NCBI GenBank assembly: GCA_022969175.1
Contig: JALJPB010000012.1
Span: 1-64,000, forward strand
Direction of reading: 5' to 3'
Origin: Colwellia sp.
GTDB lineage: Bacteria > Pseudomonadota > Gammaproteobacteria > Enterobacterales > Alteromonadaceae
Length of the DNA: 64,000 bases
Position numbers and translations under genes: made by a program. The notes under the pieces are model-generated. The model had not been told where the DNA came from. It searched no databases and worked only from the letters and a program-made list of their open reading frames with translations. Shown one piece after another: positions 57,151-64,000 of the stretch. Within the stretch, counting starts at the first letter, position 1. Each line of letters opens with the position of its first letter.

Positions 57151-57190
57151 ACTGAGGTAACCACTGAGGTAACCACTGAGGTAACCACTG
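57151..57190. repeat. 12-bp tandem repeat (iteron-like)
   Basis: ACTGAGGTAACC is repeated three times without interruption, with a fourth partial ACTG. Each copy contains the palindrome GGTAACC. Confidence 0.9.
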
Positions 57191-57354
57191 TAAATATTCC
57201 CTTTTTTATTCCACCATGTGGTATCAATACACAAAGCCGTTATTTATTAGTGCCAAACGGCATAAAGATCTATGGTTTTTTTCACACAAAGTACTTTAGT
57301 TTACCCCTGCTTTTACGCTATGCTTGCCCTTTAAATATAGGGTTGTCTATTAAA

Positions 57355-57376
57355 ATAATTACGATGGCGTAATTAT
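57355..57376. promoter_or_regulatory. Inverted repeat near the aminotransferase transcription start
   Basis: ATAATTACG and CGTAATTAT form a perfect 9-bp inverted repeat around ATGG, ending 37 bp before the ATG. It could be an operator or a leader hairpin. Confidence 0.5.
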
Positions 57377-57413
57377 CGATAAGTTGCCCGTCAAAAATAA
57401 GGTAAATGGAGTC

Positions 57414-58601
57414 ATGTTTGCTCGTTTAAAAGCTTTGCCTGCCGATCCTATTTTAGGATTGTTGGCTAAATATAGAGAAGATGTTAACCCACAAAAAATC
57501 GATTTGGGTGTTGGTGTTTACAAAAATGAAGCTGGACACACCGCAGTTTTAGATTGTGTGAAAAAAGCAGAACAACACAGAACCGATACCGAAGATAGCA
57601 AAGTTTACATTGGCCCAACTGGCTCTCCTTTATTTAATGTAGAAATGAGCAAGCTTATTTTTGGCACCCACAAAGTTTTACTTGAAAACCGTGCCCGCAC
57701 ATTTTCAACCCCAGGCGGCACTGGTGCTTTACGTGTTGCTGGCGAGTTTATTAATAAATGTAAATCTGGCACCACCATTTGGGTCTCTAATCCAACGTGG
57801 GCAAATCATAATGCAGTATTTGAAGCGTCTGGCTTAACCGTTAAAACATACCCGTACTATGATTATGAAAATAAAACTTTAGACTTTGACGGCATGTTAG
57901 CTGCGCTAAAAGAAGTACCTGCAGACGATGTGGTTTTATTGCACGCTTGTTGTCATAACCCAAGTGGTATGGACTTAACTAATGAGCAATGGCAACAAGT
58001 TGTTGAAGTCACTAAAAGTGTTGGTTTTACTCCACTAATAGATATGGCTTATCAAGGCTTTGGTGCAGGTTTAGACGAAGATGCCTATGGCCTTCGCTTG
58101 ATGGCTGAAAACGTGAAAGAAATGATCGTTTGTAGTTCATGTTCTAAAAACTTCGGTTTATACCGTGAACGTATTGGCGCTTGTACATTAATTGCCGAAA
58201 CTAGCCACAGTGCCGACTTGGTCGCTTCAGTTTTAGCCTATGTTATTCGTGGTATTTACTCTATGCCGCCAGCACATGGTGCTGCTATTGTTGAAACTAT
58301 TTTAAGCTCAACAGAATTAACAACTTTATGGCATAGCGAATTAAAAGAAATGCGCGACCGCATAAATGGCAATCGCCAATTATTGGTTGATAAACTTGTT
58401 GAAAATGGCGTTACTCGTGACTTTAGTTTTATTGCTGAACAATCGGGGATGTTCTCTTTCTTAGGTATAACTCCTGAGCAGGTACAACAGCTTCAAGATG
58501 AATATAGTATTTACATGGTAGGTTCTAGCCGTATGAGTATTGCTGGTATTGCTAATCGTAATGTAGATTATTTAGCGAAGTCTATTGCTAAAATATTATA
58601 G
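57414..58601 (+). CDS. Aromatic/aspartate aminotransferase (class I)
   Basis: A 395-residue class I PLP-dependent aminotransferase (AspC/TyrB family), the normal length. The PLP-binding Lys is about K245 in SSCSKNFGLYRER, and the substrate-binding Arg lies near the C-terminus (GSSRMSIAGI). The start is ATG 57414, supported by GGAG three bases upstream. It transfers amino groups from Asp, Tyr or Phe to 2-oxoglutarate. AspC and TyrB cannot be distinguished by eye. Confidence 0.92.
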   Translation: MFARLKALPADPILGLLAKYREDVNPQKIDLGVGVYKNEAGHTAVLDCVKKAEQHRTDTEDSKVYIGPTGSPLFNVEMSKLIFGTHKVLLENRARTFSTPGGTGALRVAGEFINKCKSGTTIWVSNPTWANHNAVFEASGLTVKTYPYYDYENKTLDFDGMLAALKEVPADDVVLLHACCHNPSGMDLTNEQWQQVVEVTKSVGFTPLIDMAYQGFGAGLDEDAYGLRLMAENVKEMIVCSSCSKNFGLYRERIGACTLIAETSHSADLVASVLAYVIRGIYSMPPAHGAAIVETILSSTELTTLWHSELKEMRDRINGNRQLLVDKLVENGVTRDFSFIAEQSGMFSFLGITPEQVQQLQDEYSIYMVGSSRMSIAGIANRNVDYLAKSIAKIL

Positions 58602-58622
58602 ACGCTACTAAGTAGATTTTAG

Positions 58623-58657
58623 AGGCTGATCTTCGAAAGAAGCTCAGCCTTTTCTTT
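58623..58657 (+). terminator. Terminator of the aminotransferase gene
   Basis: Stem AGGCTGA/TCAGCCT with an inner TCTTCGAAAGA helix is followed by TTTTCTTTT, 21 bp after the stop codon. Confidence 0.85.
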
Positions 58658-58747
58658 TGCCATTATTGATAAAAGTATTACAATACAAAAATCATATAGT
58701 GTTCCTCTTTAATACTCGAGGATAAAACATAATTCCAAGGAAATTCC

Positions 58748-59389
58748 GTGACTGTAACTGGTAACTTATTTATCCTATCGGCACCAAGTGGTGCCGGTAA
58801 ATCAAGCCTAATCAATGCCTTGCTCAACCCAGAGCAAACATCAGCCTTTGATAAGCGCAGCATGCAAGTATCAGTGTCCCATACCACTAGGGAACCACGC
58901 CCTGGAGAAAATAACGGCGAGCATTATCACTTTGTTTCAGTAGATGAATTTAAAAAACAAATCAATCAACAGGCTTTTTATGAATACGCCGAAGTATTTG
59001 GTAACTATTATGGTACTTCAGAAAAGGCCATTGATGAACAGCTTGCCCAAGGCATTGATGTATTTTTAGATATAGATTGGCAAGGCGCTCAACAAGTACG
59101 AATGAAACAGCCACAAGTCACTACTATTTTCATTTGCCCACCATCAAAACAAGAATTAGAAAGTCGCTTACGTGGTCGAGGTCAAGACTCTGAAGATGTA
59201 ATTAAGTCACGTATGGCTGCAGCAAGAAGTGAATGCTCACATTTTGAAGAGTTCGATTACATTATTGTTAATGATAATTTCGATGAAGCATTGCTTGATT
59301 TAAAAACTATTGTCTATAACCAACGACTCAAACAGTCTCAACAAGCGATGAAATTTCAAGCACTGTTTAATGACCTGACCTCGAGTTAA
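58748..59389 (+). CDS. gmk: Guanylate kinase
   Basis: A 213-residue GMP kinase. The P-loop is [10 protein letters not shown] (residues 11-20), and the GMP-binding [20 protein letters not shown] and YYGT segments are intact. It converts GMP + ATP to GDP + ADP. A GTG start is used, with AAGGAAATTCC ahead. It begins the gmk-rpoZ-spoT block. Confidence 0.96.
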   Translation: MTVTGNLFILSAPSGAGKSSLINALLNPEQTSAFDKRSMQVSVSHTTREPRPGENNGEHYHFVSVDEFKKQINQQAFYEYAEVFGNYYGTSEKAIDEQLAQGIDVFLDIDWQGAQQVRMKQPQVTTIFICPPSKQELESRLRGRGQDSEDVIKSRMAAARSECSHFEEFDYIIVNDNFDEALLDLKTIVYNQRLKQSQQAMKFQALFNDLTSS

Positions 59390-59522
59390 GGTAAACTCCG
59401 CAGTATAAAGTAAACTAAATTCAATTTATACTGTCAAGATGCGCTGCTCAAGCTTGCTTAATAAGTGATAGACCAGTAAACTACGCAGCTATTTTATACA
59501 TTTTGATTGTTGGAGAGACCAA

Positions 59523-59810
59523 ATGGCTCGCGTAACTGTTGAAGATGCCGTAGATAAAGTCGGTAATCGTTTTGATTTGGTGCTAGTTGCATCACGTCGT
59601 GCTCGTCAAATTGCAACGGGCGGTAAAGAACCATTGGTTGAGGTAGAAAATGACAAACCAACAGTATTAGCTTTACGTGAAATTGAAGCAGGTTTAATTA
59701 CCACTCAAATCATGGACGGCTATGACCGTCATACTCAAATCGAGCGAGATACTGCAGAGTTAGATGCAGTTGCTGCGATTGTTGGCGGTCAACAAGAAGA
59801 AATTTTATAA
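59523..59810 (+). CDS. rpoZ: RNA polymerase omega subunit
   Basis: A 95-residue omega subunit, [37 protein letters not shown], with the usual length. It assists beta' folding and contributes to the ppGpp site of RNA polymerase. The ribosome site is GGAGAGACCAA. SpoT, which controls ppGpp, is downstream, as in E. coli. Confidence 0.97.
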   Translation: MARVTVEDAVDKVGNRFDLVLVASRRARQIATGGKEPLVEVENDKPTVLALREIEAGLITTQIMDGYDRHTQIERDTAELDAVAAIVGGQQEEIL

Positions 59811-59856
59811 ATTAGGCCGTACCTAAGGTACAAACAACCTAATTTAGTGAGTTAAA

Positions 59857-59893
59857 AACGCGTGATGATTTTATTAATTATCACGCGTTTTTT
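59857..59893 (+). terminator. Terminator after rpoZ
   Basis: Stem AACGCGTGAT/ATCACGCGTT with a 13-nt AT-rich loop and a T6 tract. It implies that spoT has its own promoter in the ~110 bp that follow. Confidence 0.88.
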
Positions 59894-60006
59894 ATTTTTA
59901 TAAATAGCCACTTAATTGTTTGGCTTTGCCTTTAAATACACGTATTCTTTGAGAATAGTCGCAAAGACAAAATCATTATCAAGTTTTCATCGTTCAGGAG
60001 TATTAG

Positions 60007-62121
60007 ATGTATCTATTTGAACCCTTAAAAGAGTTGGTTTCAAGTTACCTCTCCAAAGTACAGATCGATCTACTCAAGAAAGCATATTTGGTGGCAAGAG
60101 ATGCCCACGAAGGCCAAATGCGCTCAAGCGGCGATCCGTACATTACTCATCCTGTAGCCGTTGCGCTTAATCTTGCTCTGATGAATTTAGATCATGAAAC
60201 GTTAATGGCTGCGCTATTGCATGATGTTATTGAAGATACCCCTGTTACCAAGGATGAGCTAGCTGAATTATTTGGCCATACGGTCGCCGAACTTGTTGAG
60301 GGTGTTAGTAAGCTCGATAAATTAAAATTTACCAACAAAGAAGAAATGCAAGCCGAGAATTTCCGCAAAATGGTACTAGCCATGGTGCAAGACATTCGCG
60401 TTATCCTCATTAAACTTGCCGACAGAACCCACAACATGCGCACCTTAGAGTCTTTACGTCCTGATAAGCGCCGACGTATCGCTCGTGAAACCCTTGAAAT
60501 TTATGCGCCTATTGCTAATCGATTAGGTATTCACGGCATAAAAAATGAACTTGAATTATTGGGTTTTGAAGCCATGTACCCGATGCGCGCTCGTGCATTG
60601 AAGTCTGCAGTAAAACAAGCCCGTGGTAACCGTAAAGAAATTATCAATAACATCAGTGATGAAATTTCTGCCCGTTTAAAAGAAAGTGGCATTAAAGCAG
60701 AAGTGATTGGCCGTGAAAAACACTTGTATTCTATTTACCGAAAAATGCTCAATAAAGAATTAATGTTCAATGAAGTTATGGACATTTACGCATTTAGGGT
60801 AATTGTTGAAGATAACTTCGACAATTGTTATCGAGCGTTGGGCGCGGTACATAATTTATTCAAGCCGATAGAATCACGTTTTAAAGATTATATCGCTATT
60901 CCTAAAACCAATGGCTACCAATCATTACATACTTCTTTGATTGGGCCTCACGGAATCCCTGTTGAAATTCAGATTCGTACCAATGATATGGATCAAATGG
61001 CCGATAAGGGTATTGCCGCCCATTGGTTATACAAACAAAATGGTGACGGCAGCGGAACAACCTCTCAAATGAAAGCCCGCCGTTGGATGCAGTCTTTATT
61101 AGAGCTGCAACAAAGTGCAGGTAGTTCATTTGAGTTTATAGAAAACGTTAAATCTGATTTGTTTCCAGAAGAAATTTATGTCTTTACCCCTGATGGTCGA
61201 ATTATTGAATTGCCGATGGGCGCAACCGCGGTAGATTTTGCATATGCGGTACATACCGATGTTGGTAATTCTTGTGTCGGGGTTAAGGTAGATCGAAAAC
61301 CCTTCCCTCTTAGCCATCCTATAGATTCAGGGCAAACCATAGAGGTTGTTACCTCTTCTGCAGCCAGACCTAATGCGACATGGTTAAACTTTGTGGTAAC
61401 CGCTAAAGCTCGTTTACAAATTCGTACTTATTTGCGCTCACAAGAAAAAACTGAATCTCATGCCTTAGGGTTAAGGTTGCTAAGTCACGCACTCGGCAGT
61501 AATAAATTAGAAGATATCAGTCAAGAAAAAATAGATCAGGTAGTCAAAGAAACTGGCAATAATAATATTGATGAACTTATGGTCAATATTGGCTTAGGTA
61601 ATGCCCTAAGTATCGGCATTGCCAGACGACTCACTGATGAATTTACTGAAGATTCACCATTAGCATCAGCAACACCATCAACAAAAGCTAAAATGCCAAT
61701 TAAAGGCACAGAAGGCATGTTGGTAAGTTACGGTAAGTGTTGTCGACCAATTCCTGGTGATTCAATTCTTGCTTATCTTAGCCCAGGTAAAGGCCTGATG
61801 GTTCATCAACAAGGTTGCCGTAATATCAAAGGCCATGAACAAGGCAGTTTATTCCCGGTAAAATGGGATGGCGACATAGATCGCGACTTTATTGCTAAGC
61901 TTCGTGTTGAAATCATTAACCATCAAGGCGCACTAGCCTCATTAACCAATATTGTCGCTAAATGCGGCTCAAATGTGCATACCTTAAATTCAGGTGAAAA
62001 AGATACCGGTCTATATACTATAGATATGGAAATTACCTGTCGTGATCGAATTCATCTTGCCAACATCATCAGGAAAATTAAAGTAATGGTTGATGTACAA
62101 CGTGTTATTCGAAACAAATAA
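60007..62121 (+). CDS. spoT: Bifunctional (p)ppGpp synthetase/hydrolase SpoT
   Basis: A 704-residue RelA/SpoT homologue. The HD hydrolase region is intact (YITHPVAVALNLALMN..., LHDVIEDTP), followed by the synthetase domain (about 230-370), a TGS domain (about 390-450, EIYVFTPDGRIIELPMGATAVDFAYAVHTDVG) and a C-terminal ACT domain (about 625-700). It mainly degrades ppGpp and makes it during carbon or iron starvation. The ribosome site is CAGGAG seven bases before ATG. Confidence 0.97.
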   Translation: MYLFEPLKELVSSYLSKVQIDLLKKAYLVARDAHEGQMRSSGDPYITHPVAVALNLALMNLDHETLMAALLHDVIEDTPVTKDELAELFGHTVAELVEGVSKLDKLKFTNKEEMQAENFRKMVLAMVQDIRVILIKLADRTHNMRTLESLRPDKRRRIARETLEIYAPIANRLGIHGIKNELELLGFEAMYPMRARALKSAVKQARGNRKEIINNISDEISARLKESGIKAEVIGREKHLYSIYRKMLNKELMFNEVMDIYAFRVIVEDNFDNCYRALGAVHNLFKPIESRFKDYIAIPKTNGYQSLHTSLIGPHGIPVEIQIRTNDMDQMADKGIAAHWLYKQNGDGSGTTSQMKARRWMQSLLELQQSAGSSFEFIENVKSDLFPEEIYVFTPDGRIIELPMGATAVDFAYAVHTDVGNSCVGVKVDRKPFPLSHPIDSGQTIEVVTSSAARPNATWLNFVVTAKARLQIRTYLRSQEKTESHALGLRLLSHALGSNKLEDISQEKIDQVVKETGNNNIDELMVNIGLGNALSIGIARRLTDEFTEDSPLASATPSTKAKMPIKGTEGMLVSYGKCCRPIPGDSILAYLSPGKGLMVHQQGCRNIKGHEQGSLFPVKWDGDIDRDFIAKLRVEIINHQGALASLTNIVAKCGSNVHTLNSGEKDTGLYTIDMEITCRDRIHLANIIRKIKVMVDVQRVIRNK

Positions 62122-62170
62122 CGCACTATTTAACGATTAATCAATATTAAATTTATAAAGGACGTATTAC

Positions 62171-62560
62171 ATGAAAACTATTATTTCAACAGACAAAGCA
62201 CCAAGTGCAATCGGTACCTATAGTCAAGCAGTTCAAGTTAAAAATACGGTATATCTTTCTGGGCAAATTCCTCTTATCGCTGAAACAATGGAAGTAGTAG
62301 AAGGTGGTTTTGCCGAGCAAACGGAACAAGTATTTAAAAACTTAGTGAGTGTTTGTGAAGCGGCAGGCGGCGGTATTAACGACATGGTTAAAGTTAATAT
62401 TTTTATGATCGACTTAAACAACTTCGCCATCGTAAATGAAGTAATGAGCAAATATTTTAAAGAACCGTATCCAGCACGTGCTGCAGTTCAGGTTTCTCGT
62501 TTACCAAAAGATGTTGAAATCGAAATCGACGGCATTATGAATTTACCTAACATCGATTAA
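62171..62560 (+). CDS. ridA: RidA-family reactive intermediate deaminase
   Basis: A 129-residue RidA/YjgF protein with the conserved AIGTYSQAVQVKNTVYLSGQIPL start, the catalytic Arg in YPARAAVQVSRLP and VEIEIDGI near the end. It hydrolyses the 2-aminoacrylate made by PLP enzymes. It follows spoT by 50 bp. Confidence 0.95.
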   Translation: MKTIISTDKAPSAIGTYSQAVQVKNTVYLSGQIPLIAETMEVVEGGFAEQTEQVFKNLVSVCEAAGGGINDMVKVNIFMIDLNNFAIVNEVMSKYFKEPYPARAAVQVSRLPKDVEIEIDGIMNLPNID

Positions 62561-62579
62561 TTACCCCTTACTTTATGTA

Positions 62580-62653
62580 TTGTCATTTTAGCCCGGAACC
62601 CATGCCAGTTAAGCGCCAGATTTCCGACCAGAACAGAACACCTGGAGGATGAC
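62580..62653. repeat. REPIN-like element, copy 6 (degenerate)
   Basis: Outer ends GTCATTTT and GGATGAC are still nearly inverse, with CCCGGAACCCA and CAGATTTCCG between. It fills the ridA-trmH spacer. Confidence 0.45.
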
Positions 62654-62688
62654 AAATAAATTAAGCTATTTAATAGAGAACAGACCAA

Positions 62689-63396
62689 ATGACACCACAA
62701 AGACACCAGCGCATTAAAGACATGTTAGACAAACGCCAGCCGGATTTAACGGTATGTATGGAAGGTGTGCATAAAACTCATAACCTCGCTGCCGTGGTTA
62801 GAACCTGTGATGCCATAGGCGTTAGTGATGTGCATGCCATTTGGAAAAATGAGCAAATGCAAGTACGTGGTGGCAGTGCGGCAGGTAGTCATAATTGGAT
62901 TGATGTTCATAATTACAGTCAAACAAAAGACGCCATCAACACCCTTAAAGCACAAGGTATGCAAATATTAGTGACTAACCTTTCTGATACTGCAGTAGAT
63001 TTTCGTGACATTGATTACACCAAACCAACGGCAATAATTTTGGGCCAAGAAAAGTTTGGCGCATCTGATACTGCCTTAGCCATGGCTGATCAAGATATTG
63101 TTATTCCTATGGTTGGCATGGTGCAATCGCTTAACGTGTCGGTTGCTTGTTCAGTAGTACTCTACGAAGCCCAACGCCAGCGTCAAATTGCCGGTATGTA
63201 CGACAAACCAACATTGCCAGAGCAACGCCGTCAGAAAGTTTTATTTGAAGGTGGGCATCCAATATTTGCTGAAGCATGCCAGCGTAAAGGTTTGCCTTAC
63301 CCTGTAATTGATGAAGACGGACAAATTGTCGCGAGTGAAGGCTGGTGGCAGAAAATGCAAATGAATAAGAGTGCTTGGCAAAGCCTTGATGACTAA
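62689..63396 (+). CDS. trmH: tRNA (Gm18) 2'-O-methyltransferase
   Basis: A 235-residue SPOUT methyltransferase with the TrmH motifs HNLAAVVRTCDAIGV, GQEKFGAS and IPMVGMVQSLNVSVACSVVLYEA (the knot). It methylates G18 of the D-loop of some tRNAs. It precedes recG, as in E. coli, and their reading frames overlap by 8 bp. Confidence 0.96.
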   Translation: MTPQRHQRIKDMLDKRQPDLTVCMEGVHKTHNLAAVVRTCDAIGVSDVHAIWKNEQMQVRGGSAAGSHNWIDVHNYSQTKDAINTLKAQGMQILVTNLSDTAVDFRDIDYTKPTAIILGQEKFGASDTALAMADQDIVIPMVGMVQSLNVSVACSVVLYEAQRQRQIAGMYDKPTLPEQRRQKVLFEGGHPIFAEACQRKGLPYPVIDEDGQIVASEGWWQKMQMNKSAWQSLDD

Positions 63397-64000
63397 AAAA
63401 CCTCAGCTTAATGGAATAAGCAACCTTGCCCATACACCAATCACCGTTTTAAAAGGTGTCGGTCCGGGCATGGCTAAAAAACTTGAAAAAATAAACCTGC
63501 ATACTCTGCAAGATTTGTTATTTCACCTACCACTGCGCTACGAAGACAGAACACGCATTACCACCATTCGTGATTTATTACCCGGCACCCATACTAATAT
63601 TATCGGTGAGATCACCGATAACCAAATCATTAACGGCAAACGCCGTATGTTAGTTGTTAGCCTCAATGATGGAACTGGCTCCATCAACCTGAGATTTTTC
63701 CATTTTTCTGCTAATCAAAAAAATAGTTTATCAATAGGTACTAGTATCCGATGTTATGGCGAAATTAATCGTGGTCCACGTGGTTTTGAAATAGTTCATC
63801 CTGAATACAAATCACTTGATCAAGACCAGCCACTAACGCCAGTTGAAGAAACTTTAACCCCTGTTTACCCAACAACCGATGGTCTAAGACAAGTTTCACT
63901 GAGAATGCTTACCGACCAAGCATTAATTCGATTAACACGAGGCCAAGTAGAAGAGTTATTACCGCAAGAGTTTGTCCTTGAGTCGTATTCGTTAGCACAA
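63389..64000 (+). CDS. recG: ATP-dependent DNA helicase RecG (5' part, cut by the window)
   Basis: The first 204 residues of RecG, running past position 64000. The start ATG (63389) overlaps the end of trmH by 8 bp. The N-terminal segment ITVLKGVGPGMAKKLEKI is a helix-hairpin-helix, followed by the wedge/OB domain (about 55-160) that splits fork DNA. The helicase motifs lie beyond the window. Confidence 0.93.
   Translation, partial: MTKKPQLNGISNLAHTPITVLKGVGPGMAKKLEKINLHTLQDLLFHLPLRYEDRTRITTIRDLLPGTHTNIIGEITDNQIINGKRRMLVVSLNDGTGSINLRFFHFSANQKNSLSIGTSIRCYGEINRGPRGFEIVHPEYKSLDQDQPLTPVEETLTPVYPTTDGLRQVSLRMLTDQALIRLTRGQVEELLPQEFVLESYSLAQ

Larger units (their letters stand above)
57067..57413. 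promoter_or_regulatory. Complex leader region before the aromatic aminotransferase
   Basis: 347 bp without a gene. It holds a hairpin GTGGTAACT/AGTTACCAC (57092-57122; a possible terminator of the DUF445 gene), a 12-bp tandem repeat (57151-57190) and a 9-bp inverted repeat ATAATTACG-ATGG-CGTAATTAT (57355-57376) about 40 bp before the start codon. TTGCCC (57325-57330 region) may be a -35 box. Multiplicity of GGTAAC suggests an operator cluster. Confidence 0.5.

Noticed and set aside
57049-57234. Minus-strand frame with repeated LSGY residues
   Set aside because: The repeated residues are simply the translated 12-bp iteron; there is no ribosome site or conserved context.

Overview
The window looks like a low-GC (by eye about 38-40%) chromosome segment of a marine gammaproteobacterium of the Alteromonadales, most likely Colwelliaceae (Colwellia/Thalassotalea type). 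The case rests on the housekeeping blocks (coaD/mutM, rpmB-rpmG, radC/coaBC/slmA, tex/greB, gmk-rpoZ-spoT-ridA-trmH-recG), the CrbS/CrbR-ActP acetate locus, TonB-dependent receptors, an MCP, and a PEP-CTERM protein with PrsT. This assignment is inference; no database was searched. No rRNA, tRNA, CRISPR array, IS element or prophage was recognised.

Layout. 1-0.55 kb: RNase P RNA (rnpB, minus strand) with its own promoter and terminator. 0.55-10.6 kb: accessory minus-strand genes: a secreted alpha/beta hydrolase, a ToxR/CadC-like beta-propeller regulator, a beta-lactamase-fold hydrolase, a chimeric scrap made of a lysR 3' end joined to a broken rnpB, PrsT, a PEP-CTERM protein and an intact LysR regulator. 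10.7-17.8 kb: a plus-strand amine/beta-alanine catabolic cluster (omega-aminotransferase, MmsA, bicupin, aldehyde dehydrogenase, FAD amine oxidase), punctuated by palindromic REPIN-like repeats. 17.9-24.8 kb: a Tsx-like outer-membrane channel behind a chemoreceptor, a WaaA-KdkA fusion (Kdo transferase plus Kdo kinase), an HDOD protein and a TetR regulator. 24.9-33.3 kb: housekeeping genes, interrupted by an orphan ParA/ribbon-helix-helix pair and a PilZ protein.

33.4-40.8 kb: the acetate-switch locus: response regulator CrbR, SSS-fused hybrid kinase CrbS, a small membrane-anchored protein, an ActP-type symporter with its DUF4212 small subunit, and a truncated remnant of the DUF294/CBS protein that normally belongs to such loci. 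41.1-47.7 kb: GntR/FCD regulator, TonB-dependent receptor, and a second membrane-anchored beta-propeller regulator. 47.8-50.2 kb: YdcH-like and DksA-like small proteins and a DcaP-type porin. An inverted repeat TTAGAC-N4-GTCTAA occurs twice upstream of the porin and, in weaker form, between actP and the truncated gene, suggesting a shared (CrbR?) regulon. 50.2-64 kb: tex, greB, a TraF-like outer-membrane protein, a cyclophilin, a DUF445 protein, an aromatic aminotransferase, and the gmk-rpoZ-spoT-ridA-trmH-recG block; recG runs off the window.

The most interesting items are: (i) a probable Fur-controlled, RyhB-like small RNA of about 174 nt between the porin and tex; (ii) the lysR/rnpB chimera, whose differences from the intact copies look like those of once-functional, divergent sequence; (iii) the shared TTAGAC-N4-GTCTAA sites; (iv) the WaaA-KdkA fusion; (v) the orphan ParA-RHH pair; and (vi) iterons and an inverted repeat ahead of the aromatic aminotransferase.
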